Below, piece by piece: positions 16,776-26,107 of a DNA stretch of 62,770 bases. The notes under the pieces were generated by a model. That model was not told the DNA's origin, made no database searches, and was given only the letters and a program-made list of their open reading frames with translations. A program made the translations under genes and the position numbers. Source of the stretch: an uncultured Lachnospiraceae bacterium (lineage in GTDB: Bacteria; Bacillota; Clostridia; Lachnospirales; Lachnospiraceae). The stretch is taken from the NCBI GenBank assembly GCA_947589315.1, contig CANPZE010000014.1:1-62770 (forward strand), read 5' to 3'. Numbering within the stretch: the stretch's first letter is position 1; every line of letters starts with the position of its first letter.

Positions 16776-18028
16776 TGATATTTGTGACACTTGGCACACA
16801 AAAGTTTCAGCTCGACAGATTGTTGAAACAACTGGATGACCTGTGTGAGGAGGGAAGGATCAGGGAAGAAATCTTTGCGCAGACCGGCCATTCCAGTTAT
16901 CGTCCGAAGCACTACAAATATACAGATTTTTTAGATCGAGATGCCTTTGAGCGTAAGATGCGGGAGAGTTCGCTGGTGATAACACACAGCGGGGTGGGCA
17001 GTATCATTACAGCAATTAATGCCGGAAAGCCAGTGATCGTATATCCCAGGCTGCATAAATACAAAGAACATGTGGATGACCACCAGCTGGAAATTGCGCA
17101 GGCCTTTTCCAAAAAGAACTTTGTACTCTGCTGCGAAGAAACAGACGACCTGGCAACTATGATAGCCGAGGCAAAAGAACACAAATTTGATAAATATATT
17201 TCATCCACAGACAAAATTATAGCAGTTGTCAAAAATGTATTAGAGGATACAGACATGAACCATAAAAAGGAAATACGTATCATTATCGTAACGCATAAAG
17301 AATATGAAATGCCAACGGATCCTATGTATCTGCCGGTTTGCGTAGGGCCGCAGATAGCAAAATTAAAGGAAGTATACCAGCCGGATAATACCGGTGAAAA
17401 TATATCGGATAAAAATTCCCTGTATTCCGAACTGACGGCATTGTACTGGGCCTGGAAAAATTTAGACAGCGATTATATCGGACTGGCCCATTACCGGAGG
17501 TATATGGCAAAAGGGAGCTGCCATTCCCTGCGTGAGATCCTGTCTGAGGAGCAGGCGCTCCAATGCCTGGCAAAAAAGGATGTGCTGGCGGTCAGGAAGC
17601 GTTGGTATCCTGAGACCATTAAAAACCATTTTATTAATGCCAGCTCCCCCGAGATGCACCCCATGATATTAAAGCAGATGGATCTGCTGGATCAGACGAT
17701 CCAGGATTTATATCCAGAATATCTGCCGGACTTCCACAAGGTGATCAATGGCCATAGCGCCCATATGTTTAATATGTTTGTAATGAGCAAAGAGGACTTG
17801 GAGCTGTACTGTGAATGGCTTTTTTCTGTTCTGTTTGAGGCAGAAAAGAGGATCCGGCAGGAGAAGGCTGACAGCGAGAGAATGATGGGATGTTTTTCTG
17901 AGTTCCTGCTGGACACATGGCTAAAGCACAATCAAAAAAGCGTTTATGGATTACGCTTATATCATACGGAAATGAACCTTTGGAAACAAATAAAACGATT
18001 TCTGCGCAGACGCTTTAGCAGAAATTAA
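16775..18028 (+). CDS. Fusion: Alg13/PssE-like glycosyltransferase plus DUF4422
   Basis: A 417-residue two-domain protein. Residues 1-160 are the Alg13/PssE half (MIFVTLGTQKFQLDRL, ITHSGVGSIITAINAGKPVIV, HVDDHQLEIA), the catalytic partner of the preceding Alg14-like protein. Residues 165-417 form a DUF4422 glycosyltransferase domain (IIIVTHKEYEMPTDPMYLPV, YSELTALYWAWKNLDSDYIGLAHYRRYM). These are normally separate proteins of about 160 and 250 residues. No stop separates them, but an internal ATG at 17255 follows an AGAGG sequence by 8 nt, so the second domain might also be made alone. The fusion could channel a lipid-linked intermediate from the second to the third transfer step. Confidence 0.88.
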   Translation: MIFVTLGTQKFQLDRLLKQLDDLCEEGRIREEIFAQTGHSSYRPKHYKYTDFLDRDAFERKMRESSLVITHSGVGSIITAINAGKPVIVYPRLHKYKEHVDDHQLEIAQAFSKKNFVLCCEETDDLATMIAEAKEHKFDKYISSTDKIIAVVKNVLEDTDMNHKKEIRIIIVTHKEYEMPTDPMYLPVCVGPQIAKLKEVYQPDNTGENISDKNSLYSELTALYWAWKNLDSDYIGLAHYRRYMAKGSCHSLREILSEEQALQCLAKKDVLAVRKRWYPETIKNHFINASSPEMHPMILKQMDLLDQTIQDLYPEYLPDFHKVINGHSAHMFNMFVMSKEDLELYCEWLFSVLFEAEKRIRQEKADSERMMGCFSEFLLDTWLKHNQKSVYGLRLYHTEMNLWKQIKRFLRRRFSRN

Positions 18029-18046
18029 GAAAAGAGGGCCTGAAAA

Positions 18047-19006
18047 TTGGAATATAAGGTAAGTGTGATTGTTCCTGTCTATAATGTGGAACCTTATATT
18101 GAGCGATGCCTGCAAAGCCTGATCAGCCAGACTCTGCAGGAGCTGGAGATCATTTTGGTGGACGATGCTTCTTCCGACCATTCCGAAGATATCATATTGT
18201 CATACCAACAACAATATCCGGAGAAAATTATATATTTGAAAAAGGAGCATAGCGGACTGTCAGATACAAGGAATCATGGACTGGCCCATGCAAGGGGAGA
18301 ATATGTGGCTTTTCTGGACTCGGATGATTATGTGGAGACGGAAATGTATGAAACTATGTACCAGAAAGCCAGGACAGAACGGAAAAAAGTGGTGGAATGC
18401 GATTTTTATCTGGCATATCCAAAAAAGAACGTCCTGGATAGCGTACCTGCCTATACCAGCGTGAAAGACTATTTTGTGCGGGGAAGAGTCGTGGCATGGA
18501 ACAAGATCTATCAGCGGACATGGCTGCTGCAATCAGGCGTCATCTTCCCTAAAGGATTACTTTATGAGGATGTGGAATTTTTCTTTTCACTGATGGCAGG
18601 CTTAGATTCTATAGAAGACTTGGGAATTGTCAGGCAGCCCTTTGTATATTATGTCCAAAGGCAGGACTCCATTTCTTACAGTGAAAGCGTACGCGTACGA
18701 GAATTATGCGATGTATATAAAAACGCCTTTTCCTACTTGAGATCCATAGGGAGGTACGATACGTACCGCAATGAGCTGGAATACAAATTTGCCAGAAATG
18801 CTCTATGGGGCTTCCCATTGAAAAAGGTGAGGCATATAAAGGATAAGAAGATACGAAGGGAGATATTGGAGATCTTCTGGAAGGAGGTAAATACCGCCTT
18901 CCCTGACTGGAAAAGCAACTGCTATATTAAGAAAAAGGGGCTTGCTAACCTATATTTAAAACTGATTTCCCGGCAAATGTATCTGACGCTTTTTATGATG
19001 ATCTAA
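18047..19006 (+). CDS. Glycosyltransferase family 2
   Basis: A 319-residue GT-A enzyme. It begins VSVIVPVYNVEPYIERCLQS, then shows the nucleotide-binding DDASSD and the metal-binding LDSDDYVE (DxD). The C-terminal part has ARNALWGFPLKKVRHIKDKK, a basic membrane-near region. It uses an inverting mechanism to add one sugar. The start codon is TTG (18047), 9 nt after AGAGG; no ATG fits the conserved N-terminus. It lies 18 nt after the fusion gene. Donor sugar cannot be assigned. Confidence 0.9.
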   Translation: MEYKVSVIVPVYNVEPYIERCLQSLISQTLQELEIILVDDASSDHSEDIILSYQQQYPEKIIYLKKEHSGLSDTRNHGLAHARGEYVAFLDSDDYVETEMYETMYQKARTERKKVVECDFYLAYPKKNVLDSVPAYTSVKDYFVRGRVVAWNKIYQRTWLLQSGVIFPKGLLYEDVEFFFSLMAGLDSIEDLGIVRQPFVYYVQRQDSISYSESVRVRELCDVYKNAFSYLRSIGRYDTYRNELEYKFARNALWGFPLKKVRHIKDKKIRREILEIFWKEVNTAFPDWKSNCYIKKKGLANLYLKLISRQMYLTLFMMI

Positions 19007-19019
19007 GGAAAGGTGACAT

Positions 19020-20024
19020 ATGACGTCCGTTATATATATTGTATTATATTTTGGCAAAATGAGGGAAGATTTCCCACTGTGGCTGAAAACATGTGAATAC
19101 AATCCCACTATTGACTGGCTGGTCGTTACAGATGACAGGACAGACTATCATTATCCTGACAATGTGCATGTAGTGGCCACAAGCTTTGAACAGGTGGTTG
19201 ACCGTTTTTCTCAGCTGGTGGATTTCCCGGTTGCATTAAAGACGCCCTATAAGCTTTGCGATTTCAAACCGGCTTATGGAGAGGCCTTTTCCGATTATCT
19301 GGAAGGATATGATTTTTGGGGACATTGCGATGTCGATCTTCTGTGGGGAGATATCCGCCATTTCCTCACAGAGGATGTTTTCAGGGACTTTGACAAAATC
19401 GGTTTCCTGGGACATTCTACACTGTACCGCAACACGCCGGAGGTCAATCAAAGATGGCGTTGTACCGGATGCAGCGAAATTGACTATAGGACAGCCTTTT
19501 CCGTTGAAGAAAACTGTTTTTTTGACGAGAGGGCTATGAATGAGATTTATGAAGCAAATGGCTGGAGGATCTATAAAAAACTAATATTTGCAGATCTGAC
19601 AGAGTATCGCTATAATTTTTACCTCACCAACGTGCCGCCAGAAGAGGGGCCCAAAAACAATAAACAGATTTTCTATTGGCGGAATGGGACCCTGTTCAGA
19701 AATTACCTTTTCGATGGGCAGGTTGGCACAGATACCTTTATGTATATCCACTTTTTAAAACGGAGGATGCAGCTGGAGGTCGATACCAGGAATCGGGAAT
19801 GGATGATCGTTCCCAACAAAATAACCGATCAATTGGAGGAACCCGACTACCGTGTGGTTAAAAAGTACAGCAGACCAAGATGGGGGAAATATTATACACA
19901 ACTCCTGATAGAAAAAAGAAAAAAAATCAATCCGGCCAGCGTGTTTCGGTTTTTAGTCCGGAGAAGCCAGAAATACTATATATTAAAGCATGACAATGGA
20001 AATTTGAATAATTATAAAATGTAA
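19020..20024 (+). CDS. DUF6625 family protein, likely GT-A glycosyltransferase
   Basis: A 334-residue protein. The opening YFGKMREDFPLWLKTCEYNP and DWLVVTDDR match what I know of the DUF6625 family, found in capsule and exopolysaccharide loci. An internal HCDVDLLWGD looks like the metal-binding DxD of a GT-A transferase, and a CTGC motif follows near residue 150. It has no membrane segment, so it acts in the cytoplasm, most likely as a sugar or sugar-phosphate transferase. The activity is not established. It is 13 nt after a GT2 gene and 41 nt before another. Confidence 0.78.
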   Translation: MTSVIYIVLYFGKMREDFPLWLKTCEYNPTIDWLVVTDDRTDYHYPDNVHVVATSFEQVVDRFSQLVDFPVALKTPYKLCDFKPAYGEAFSDYLEGYDFWGHCDVDLLWGDIRHFLTEDVFRDFDKIGFLGHSTLYRNTPEVNQRWRCTGCSEIDYRTAFSVEENCFFDERAMNEIYEANGWRIYKKLIFADLTEYRYNFYLTNVPPEEGPKNNKQIFYWRNGTLFRNYLFDGQVGTDTFMYIHFLKRRMQLEVDTRNREWMIVPNKITDQLEEPDYRVVKKYSRPRWGKYYTQLLIEKRKKINPASVFRFLVRRSQKYYILKHDNGNLNNYKM

Positions 20025-20065
20025 TAAGATCTGCGCGCAAAGAGCGCCTGTCTTAGGAGACCAAA

Positions 20066-21052
20066 ATGATATTTACAATTATCGTACCTGTATATAATGG
20101 GGAAAAATACCTGCGCCGCTGTGTTTCCTCTGTATTTCATAAAAATAAGACGCACCAGGATTTTGAAATGATTGTTGTGGACGATGGGAGTACAGACAAG
20201 ACACCAGATATATTGGATGAAATGGAAAAGGAGCTTGGACAGCTCCACATCATACACACGGCCAACCATGGAGTATCTCATGGAAGAAATACTGCAATAA
20301 ATATGGCAAAGGGAAAATACATCCTGTTTTTAGATTCCGACGACTATCTGCTGTCGGACTGGCATGACACCGTAAGCAAGTGTATTGCCGATGACAGGGA
20401 TTGGTATATTTTTGATTTTATCAAAAAATATACTAATGGGCATGAAAGAAAGCTGACGTATTCTGCGGAGGGGGACCATCTTAGATGGTGCGAGACAAAA
20501 TTCCTCACATCCAATCAAATGAACCCATGCTGGTCCCGGTTATATAAGAAAAGTATTATAGACGAATATAACATCCGTTTTGACGAGACCATGTCCGTGG
20601 GAGAGGATGTGGATTTTGCCTTAAAATATTTTGAACATACCAGATCGGTAAGAATCGTGCATACTCCCATCCTATATAAGGAACAGAGAAAGGACGGGGT
20701 AATGCACAGCATATCCGGACAAAAGTATCTCGACCAGGACGCCAAACTGCTTACCTTAAGGAAACAGTACATGGACAAAGCCAACCGGATGGATTTGTAT
20801 CAGCAGTGCCTGCGCCTGCATTTCAGCGCTGTTACCAACGTCCTGCTGCGCGCTAAGGATACGGAACTGGTACGGGAACTATTACGCTACGGCTATATAA
20901 AGGATTTAGCGGCGGAGCTGGATGGAAAGGGACTGTCCCTGATGAAAAAGAGCGAGCTTTTATTGATCAGGCTGGGCAAAGCATTTCCCGTCAGCAGTTA
21001 CTTTAAGATGAAAGCCATCTTTTTACGCTTCAAAAAAGATTTTGTTGAATAG
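20066..21052 (+). CDS. Glycosyltransferase family 2
   Basis: A 328-residue GT-A enzyme with TIIVPVYNGEKYLRRCVSS at the N-terminus, VDDGSTDKTPD, and the metal-binding LDSDDYL. A conserved EDVDFALKYFEHT segment in the second half is typical of capsule GT2 enzymes. A GGAG site lies 6 nt before the ATG. It should add a sugar in right-cluster repeat-unit synthesis; the sugar is unknown. Confidence 0.9.
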   Translation: MIFTIIVPVYNGEKYLRRCVSSVFHKNKTHQDFEMIVVDDGSTDKTPDILDEMEKELGQLHIIHTANHGVSHGRNTAINMAKGKYILFLDSDDYLLSDWHDTVSKCIADDRDWYIFDFIKKYTNGHERKLTYSAEGDHLRWCETKFLTSNQMNPCWSRLYKKSIIDEYNIRFDETMSVGEDVDFALKYFEHTRSVRIVHTPILYKEQRKDGVMHSISGQKYLDQDAKLLTLRKQYMDKANRMDLYQQCLRLHFSAVTNVLLRAKDTELVRELLRYGYIKDLAAELDGKGLSLMKKSELLLIRLGKAFPVSSYFKMKAIFLRFKKDFVE

Positions 21053-21063
21053 GAGTTTTTATT

Positions 21064-22329
21064 ATGGATTTATTATTAACATTTCTTTTGGTCGGTACCG
21101 GCCTGCTGATATTATTGGGCAGCGTTTTTTGTTTATTTTATAATCCTCAATATACTATTTTGGGATGCATCCTGCTGATCAACATAGACTTTTGTTTCAA
21201 AAATTACATGGCGCAAAGCCTATATCAGCCCCTGTTCAAATTATTGATCCTGTTAAGCGCCGTAATTTTGCTGCTCTATTCCCGAAAGGGAATTAATAAA
21301 AGCGTAATCCTGATCTGCAGCGCTTTATTTGTTGTTAGTATCTTTTTGCAAAGGAAATACCAATTGCCAGATTTTTACCTGTCAGATATAATGACCGCCT
21401 TCTTTACTGTTCTGACCGGTTTCCTGCTGATGTATGTACCATGGGACGAAACCATCAAAGAGACGGGACTGAAGGCTATGGCATACGCTCCTTTGTTTTC
21501 GGTAATTTTTGGGATTCTGACGAAAATGGTTATTTTTAATGGAAGCGGACAGCTGGAGAGCTTATCCACCGCCCCCGCCTTAGTCGCCTATTCAGCGATC
21601 GGCTCCTTATGCGCTTATATATTAGCCGATGTATATCAGATCAAAAAATACTTATACTTATGTTATATAAATATTGTGATCTGCGGCTTATGCAATATGC
21701 GGGGAGGATTATTATTTCAATTAATTATTATTTTAGGAATAATATATCCCTATTTCCGCAAAATACGGAAAAGTACAATTCAAAAATTTATTATTACACT
21801 GCCTGTCATTATCCCCGTTTTAATTTATATTGGAAGAAAGGTATTAGAAAAGTTTTATAATCTTGGTTCTGCGGTTTCCTCTTCCATGGAGCGCATTAAC
21901 ACCTCAGGCAGATTATGGGCATGGCAGGAAATCCTGGATGCCACAAAAGATCACCGGCTATTAGGCTGGGGCCTGGGATGGACGAAAAAGATTGAGGGAA
22001 TATGGATATATTACGGCTTTCAGGCCGTACACAACGAATATCTGCGCTGGCTGGTAGAAGCGGGCTACATTGGATTGTTTTTGATCATACTGTGTTTTAT
22101 TTTAGTATTTGTATTTGTAAGGAAGAACAATATTGGAATTCCCCAGCGATTGGTCAATGCGCTTTTTATAGGATTTGCGGTATTTAGCTTTACTGATAAT
22201 ACAATATATGGAACCGAAATATGGATGACATTTTCATTATTGATATCCTTGATCGGAAACAATACAGATAACCAATCCCATCCTGTGAAAACAATACAAA
22301 GGCGTGTACGGATCAAAAAATATATATAA
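21064..22329 (+). CDS. O-antigen polymerase/ligase family membrane protein (Wzy-like)
   Basis: A 421-residue protein with about eleven membrane segments and a periplasmic-type loop containing GRLWAWQEILDATKDHRLLGWGLG, followed by AVHNEYLRWLVEAGYIGL. This H-N-E-Y/G-W-G signature is typical of the Wzy/WaaL superfamily. It probably polymerises the right-cluster repeat unit outside the membrane. It shares little visible similarity with the left-cluster polymerase at 1191-2405, which supports two chemically different polymers. AT-rich; AGGAG lies 8 nt before the start. Confidence 0.85.
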   Translation: MDLLLTFLLVGTGLLILLGSVFCLFYNPQYTILGCILLINIDFCFKNYMAQSLYQPLFKLLILLSAVILLLYSRKGINKSVILICSALFVVSIFLQRKYQLPDFYLSDIMTAFFTVLTGFLLMYVPWDETIKETGLKAMAYAPLFSVIFGILTKMVIFNGSGQLESLSTAPALVAYSAIGSLCAYILADVYQIKKYLYLCYINIVICGLCNMRGGLLFQLIIILGIIYPYFRKIRKSTIQKFIITLPVIIPVLIYIGRKVLEKFYNLGSAVSSSMERINTSGRLWAWQEILDATKDHRLLGWGLGWTKKIEGIWIYYGFQAVHNEYLRWLVEAGYIGLFLIILCFILVFVFVRKNNIGIPQRLVNALFIGFAVFSFTDNTIYGTEIWMTFSLLISLIGNNTDNQSHPVKTIQRRVRIKKYI

Positions 22330-22401
22330 TATATGGAAAGAAACGAAAACATGAGGCTATAATAATTGATATGATAAACTATTGAAACGGGATGGAAAAC
22401 A

Positions 22402-23466
22402 ATGGAGAACAATACTATAATCTTATCTTTCATAGTACCCATATATAATGGCGCTCTATACATAAAAGAATGTGTAGAGCAAATATTAAAAAATCCAAAC
22501 AGGGAATTATATGAGATTTTATTAATTAACGATGGATCCACAGACCAATCAGGCATAATCTGCAAGCAATTGGAAAAAGACTATCCCAGCACAGTCCATG
22601 CAGTGGATATAGAAAATGGCGGCGTGAGCAGGGCGAGAAATTATGGGATTAAAAATGCCCATGGTAAATATATCGCTTTTGTAGACCAAGATGATTTTGT
22701 ATCTGAAAATTTTATTTTCTACACAAAATTGCAGGAAAAGGAATCTGACATCATCATTTTGAATTGGCAAGGATGGGAATCGCGGATTCTAAAAGAAAAT
22801 AAACCAACGCCTGAAAAGGAAGTTGTGTTTTTACCGGATGACAAAGAAGAATTGATCGCTAATCTTTTATATCCTACCAACGGCCAATTGAAAGACGCAT
22901 CATTAGTATTCCCATGGGGCAAATTATATAAAAGAGATTTTTTATTAGAAAATAATTTATACTTTAATCCCGAAGTGTTGATCTGTGAAGATGTATTCTT
23001 TAACATTAAATGCTTTTTAGCTTACAAAAAGATCACATATGTAAAAAGCACTGGATACTATTATTATAACAATAGGACAAGCGCCGGAAGCAGTTATAAT
23101 GAAAATGCCTGCTCCATAGGGATCAAATCAAATGAATTAATAACAGACTTGCTTTCAGATATAAACAGTGATAAAGTTAGAAAAGCAAATTATTATTCGA
23201 TTTTATACAGATACTGGTGGTGTGTAGTCGCTGATTTTTATCACGTTCAAAATAAAGACCATCTTCTGAAACGGGCCGATAGGATGAAAAAACTGAAGGA
23301 AGAAAGCTGCTACCGTAACGCATTTAACAATCTGGACAATGAAATGTTATCGGTAATGGATTTCAACCAGCGGCTGATCATGAAACAGGTATGGAAAGGA
23401 CATTTTCTGCTTGCCTCCTGTCTGTGCAAACTGCGGATACTAATGCGGAAACGGCCTGGAAAGTGA
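22402..23466 (+). CDS. Glycosyltransferase family 2
   Basis: A 354-residue GT-A enzyme, last gene of the right cluster. It has LSFIVPIYNGALYIKECVEQ, the nucleotide site INDGSTDQSG, and the metal-binding VDQDDFVSE. A later CEDVFFNIKCFLAY segment and YYYNNRTSAGSSYNENA are typical of capsule GT2 enzymes. It is AT-rich, like the polymerase before it. The 72-nt gap from the polymerase and weak ribosome site (GGAAAACA) make a small internal promoter possible, but none is clear. No flippase gene follows, and GC content rises sharply in the helicase gene just downstream. Confidence 0.9.
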   Translation: MENNTIILSFIVPIYNGALYIKECVEQILKNPNRELYEILLINDGSTDQSGIICKQLEKDYPSTVHAVDIENGGVSRARNYGIKNAHGKYIAFVDQDDFVSENFIFYTKLQEKESDIIILNWQGWESRILKENKPTPEKEVVFLPDDKEELIANLLYPTNGQLKDASLVFPWGKLYKRDFLLENNLYFNPEVLICEDVFFNIKCFLAYKKITYVKSTGYYYYNNRTSAGSSYNENACSIGIKSNELITDLLSDINSDKVRKANYYSILYRYWWCVVADFYHVQNKDHLLKRADRMKKLKEESCYRNAFNNLDNEMLSVMDFNQRLIMKQVWKGHFLLASCLCKLRILMRKRPGK

Positions 23467-23590
23467 TGAAACCTTCTCCTGGCCATTGAGAAACTACTGA
23501 ACGGAGAATTTGTATGATACAACGCAAACCTGTTAAGATGCTGTGACGCTTAGTTTTTTGTAGAATGCAAGCTTGGAAAATGGGGGGATT

Positions 23591-26098
23591 ATGAAACTGA
23601 TGAAAATCTCCGTCCGGAATCTGGTAGAATTTATCTTACGTTCCGGCGATATTACCACCTCAGAAAGCGGTCTGGCCGATCCGGACGCCATGCAGGAAGG
23701 CGCCCGGATCCATAAGAAGCTGCAGAGACAGATGGGGGCTCTCTATCAGGCAGAGGTCAGCCTTTCCCATACATTAACTGTACAGCGGGACGATGTAGAG
23801 CTCTCCCTGTGTGTAGAGGGCCGGGCCGATGGTATCTTCCCCCTCTCCCTGGATTCCGAGGCTTTTGGAGCAGCGGGATCAGCGCCAGAACCAGAATCCT
23901 CTTTCACAGCAGCAGGGGAAGGAATGGCCATTGATGAGATCAAGGGGATCTACCGCCGTCTTTCCTCCCTGACAGAACCAGTACCTGTCCACAAAGCCCA
24001 GGCCATGTGTTACGCTTATATTTATGCCCTGGAAGAGAATCTGCCCTATATAGGTATCCGCATGACCTACTGCCACATTCCTACAGAGGAAATCAAATAT
24101 TTCCGGGAGATTCTCTCCTTTTCCCAGCTGGAGGCCTGGTTCCTGGGGCTGGTACAGGAATATGCCAAATGGGTAGTATGGCAGCTGAAATGGCTGGAAG
24201 CCCGGAACGCTTCCCTTCACACTCTGGAGTTTCCTTTTCCCTACCGCGAGGGACAACGGGAACTGGTAAGGAGTGTGTATCTAAGCATCCTCCGGGAAAA
24301 ACGCCTCTATATCCAGGCGCCTACCGGAGTAGGCAAGACCTTGTCTGCCCTGTTTCCGGCCGCCCATGCCCTGGGAGAAGGGCTGGCAGAGAAAATTTTC
24401 TATCTAACCGCCAAGACGGTTACCCGCACAGTGGCAGAGGAAGGGCTGCATATCCTGGAACGTCACGGGCTCCTTCTGAAACGGATCACATTGACTGCCA
24501 AAGAGAAAATCTGCATCCTGGACAGACCGCAGTGCAACCCGGATACCTGCCCCCGCGCCCTGGGACATTACGACCGGATCAATGATGCCGTCTTCGATCT
24601 CCTTACAAACGAGAACCACATTTCCCGGGAGGTCCTCCTGGACTATGCGGAGAAATATCAGGTATGCCCCTTTGAAATGAGCCTGGATACCAGTATCTGG
24701 TGCGATGCCGTCATCGGCGACTATAATTATGCCTTTGACCCCACGGCCAGCCTGAAGCGTTTCTTTGCTAACGACACTAAGAATCCTTATCTCTTTTTGA
24801 TCGATGAAGCCCACAATCTGGTAGACCGTGCCAGAGAAATGTTCTCTGCTTCCCTGGTCAAGGAGGAACTTCTGGCCATGAAAAAGCTTTTGCAGGGACA
24901 GCATCGGCAACTGGCCCGCGCTTTAGATAGATGCAACCGGGAAATGTTAGCCCTGAAGAGGAATTGCGATACCCTCTGCAAATATGAACCCCTGGAGATA
25001 GAGCCCCTTGTCCTGAAATTACTCCGCCTAGCGGCCGTATATGAAGAATTCTTACAGAACCGGGAGGAAGCCCCAGCGCCTCTGGACAGCGCAGCCCGGG
25101 AGAGATTACTGGACTTCTATTTCCGTCTCCGTTCCTTTTTAAATATCTATGACTTGCTGGATGAGAAATATGTAATCTATTCCTGTTACCAGGAAGACGG
25201 TTCCTTTCTCCTCCGCCTGCAGTGTATGGATCCTTCCGCCAATCTGAATGATTGCCTGAACAAGGGACGGAGCGCTGTCTTTTTCTCTGCCACCTTGCTC
25301 CCTATCTCCTATTACCGGGAACAGCTGGCCGGCCGGGAAGAGGATTATGCCATCTATGCTCCCTCCCCTTTCCCTGCTGACCACCGCCTGCTTATGATCG
25401 GCAGAGATGTGAGTACCAAATACACCAGGAGGGGCCCTGTGGAATATGCTAAAATCGCTGATTATATTTTAAGCTTTGTCTCAGCCAGGACCGGCAATTA
25501 TATGATCTTTTTCCCATCTTACCAAATGCTTCTGGATATCCGGGGGCTTCTGGACGCACGGCGTAAGGAGGCGCAGGAAGAGGACGATGGTACCTATCAG
25601 AGCGCAGGAGATATCACTCTTCTGACCCAGGAAAGCTCCATGACAGAAGAAGAACGGGAAGATTTTTTATCTCATTTCCAGGAGGCGCCAAAAAATACCA
25701 CCCTGGGACTGTGTGTCATGGGTGGTATCTTCGGGGAAGGGATCGATCTGAAGGACAGCCGCCTGATCGGCGCTGTCATTGTAGGGACCGGTCTCCCCAT
25801 GGTATGTACGGAAAATGAACTGTTCCGGGAATATTTTGACGCCCAAAGCGGCGCCGGATTCGATTATGCCTACCTATATCCCGGAATGAACAAGGTTCTC
25901 CAGGCTGCCGGGCGGGTGATCCGCACAGTCTCTGACCGGGGAGCCATCCTCCTGCTGGATGAACGCTTCCTGCAGAACAGCTATCAGAGACTCTTTCCCC
26001 GGGAATGGTATCCGTATGAAATCGTGAACCTCTCCTCTATGCCCGAAAAGCTATCCAGCTTCTGGAACCAGGCAGAAGCCTCTCTCCAGAAGGAATAA
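23591..26098 (+). CDS. Cas4-like nuclease/XPD-DinG-type helicase fusion
   Basis: An 835-residue superfamily 2 helicase with an N-terminal PD-(D/E)xK-like domain. The candidate nuclease residues are H41 (ARIHKK), D80 (EGRADGI) and E116/K118 (DEIKG). The helicase part has Walker A APTGVGKT (243-250), DEAH at 405-408, and QAAGRVIR near the C-terminus (motif VI). Four cysteines at 308, 315, 320 and 359 match the Fe-S domain of XPD/Rad3/DinG enzymes. It likely unwinds DNA 5' to 3' and may cut it, in repair. ATG at 23591 (or 23600) is chosen over an upstream TTG because the conserved start ISVRNLVEFILRSGDI follows directly. This gene marks the right boundary of the AT-rich polysaccharide region. 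Confidence 0.9.
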   Translation: MKLMKISVRNLVEFILRSGDITTSESGLADPDAMQEGARIHKKLQRQMGALYQAEVSLSHTLTVQRDDVELSLCVEGRADGIFPLSLDSEAFGAAGSAPEPESSFTAAGEGMAIDEIKGIYRRLSSLTEPVPVHKAQAMCYAYIYALEENLPYIGIRMTYCHIPTEEIKYFREILSFSQLEAWFLGLVQEYAKWVVWQLKWLEARNASLHTLEFPFPYREGQRELVRSVYLSILREKRLYIQAPTGVGKTLSALFPAAHALGEGLAEKIFYLTAKTVTRTVAEEGLHILERHGLLLKRITLTAKEKICILDRPQCNPDTCPRALGHYDRINDAVFDLLTNENHISREVLLDYAEKYQVCPFEMSLDTSIWCDAVIGDYNYAFDPTASLKRFFANDTKNPYLFLIDEAHNLVDRAREMFSASLVKEELLAMKKLLQGQHRQLARALDRCNREMLALKRNCDTLCKYEPLEIEPLVLKLLRLAAVYEEFLQNREEAPAPLDSAARERLLDFYFRLRSFLNIYDLLDEKYVIYSCYQEDGSFLLRLQCMDPSANLNDCLNKGRSAVFFSATLLPISYYREQLAGREEDYAIYAPSPFPADHRLLMIGRDVSTKYTRRGPVEYAKIADYILSFVSARTGNYMIFFPSYQMLLDIRGLLDARRKEAQEEDDGTYQSAGDITLLTQESSMTEEEREDFLSHFQEAPKNTTLGLCVMGGIFGEGIDLKDSRLIGAVIVGTGLPMVCTENELFREYFDAQSGAGFDYAYLYPGMNKVLQAAGRVIRTVSDRGAILLLDERFLQNSYQRLFPREWYPYEIVNLSSMPEKLSSFWNQAEASLQKE

Positions 26099-26107
26099 GA
26101 TCCTGTG

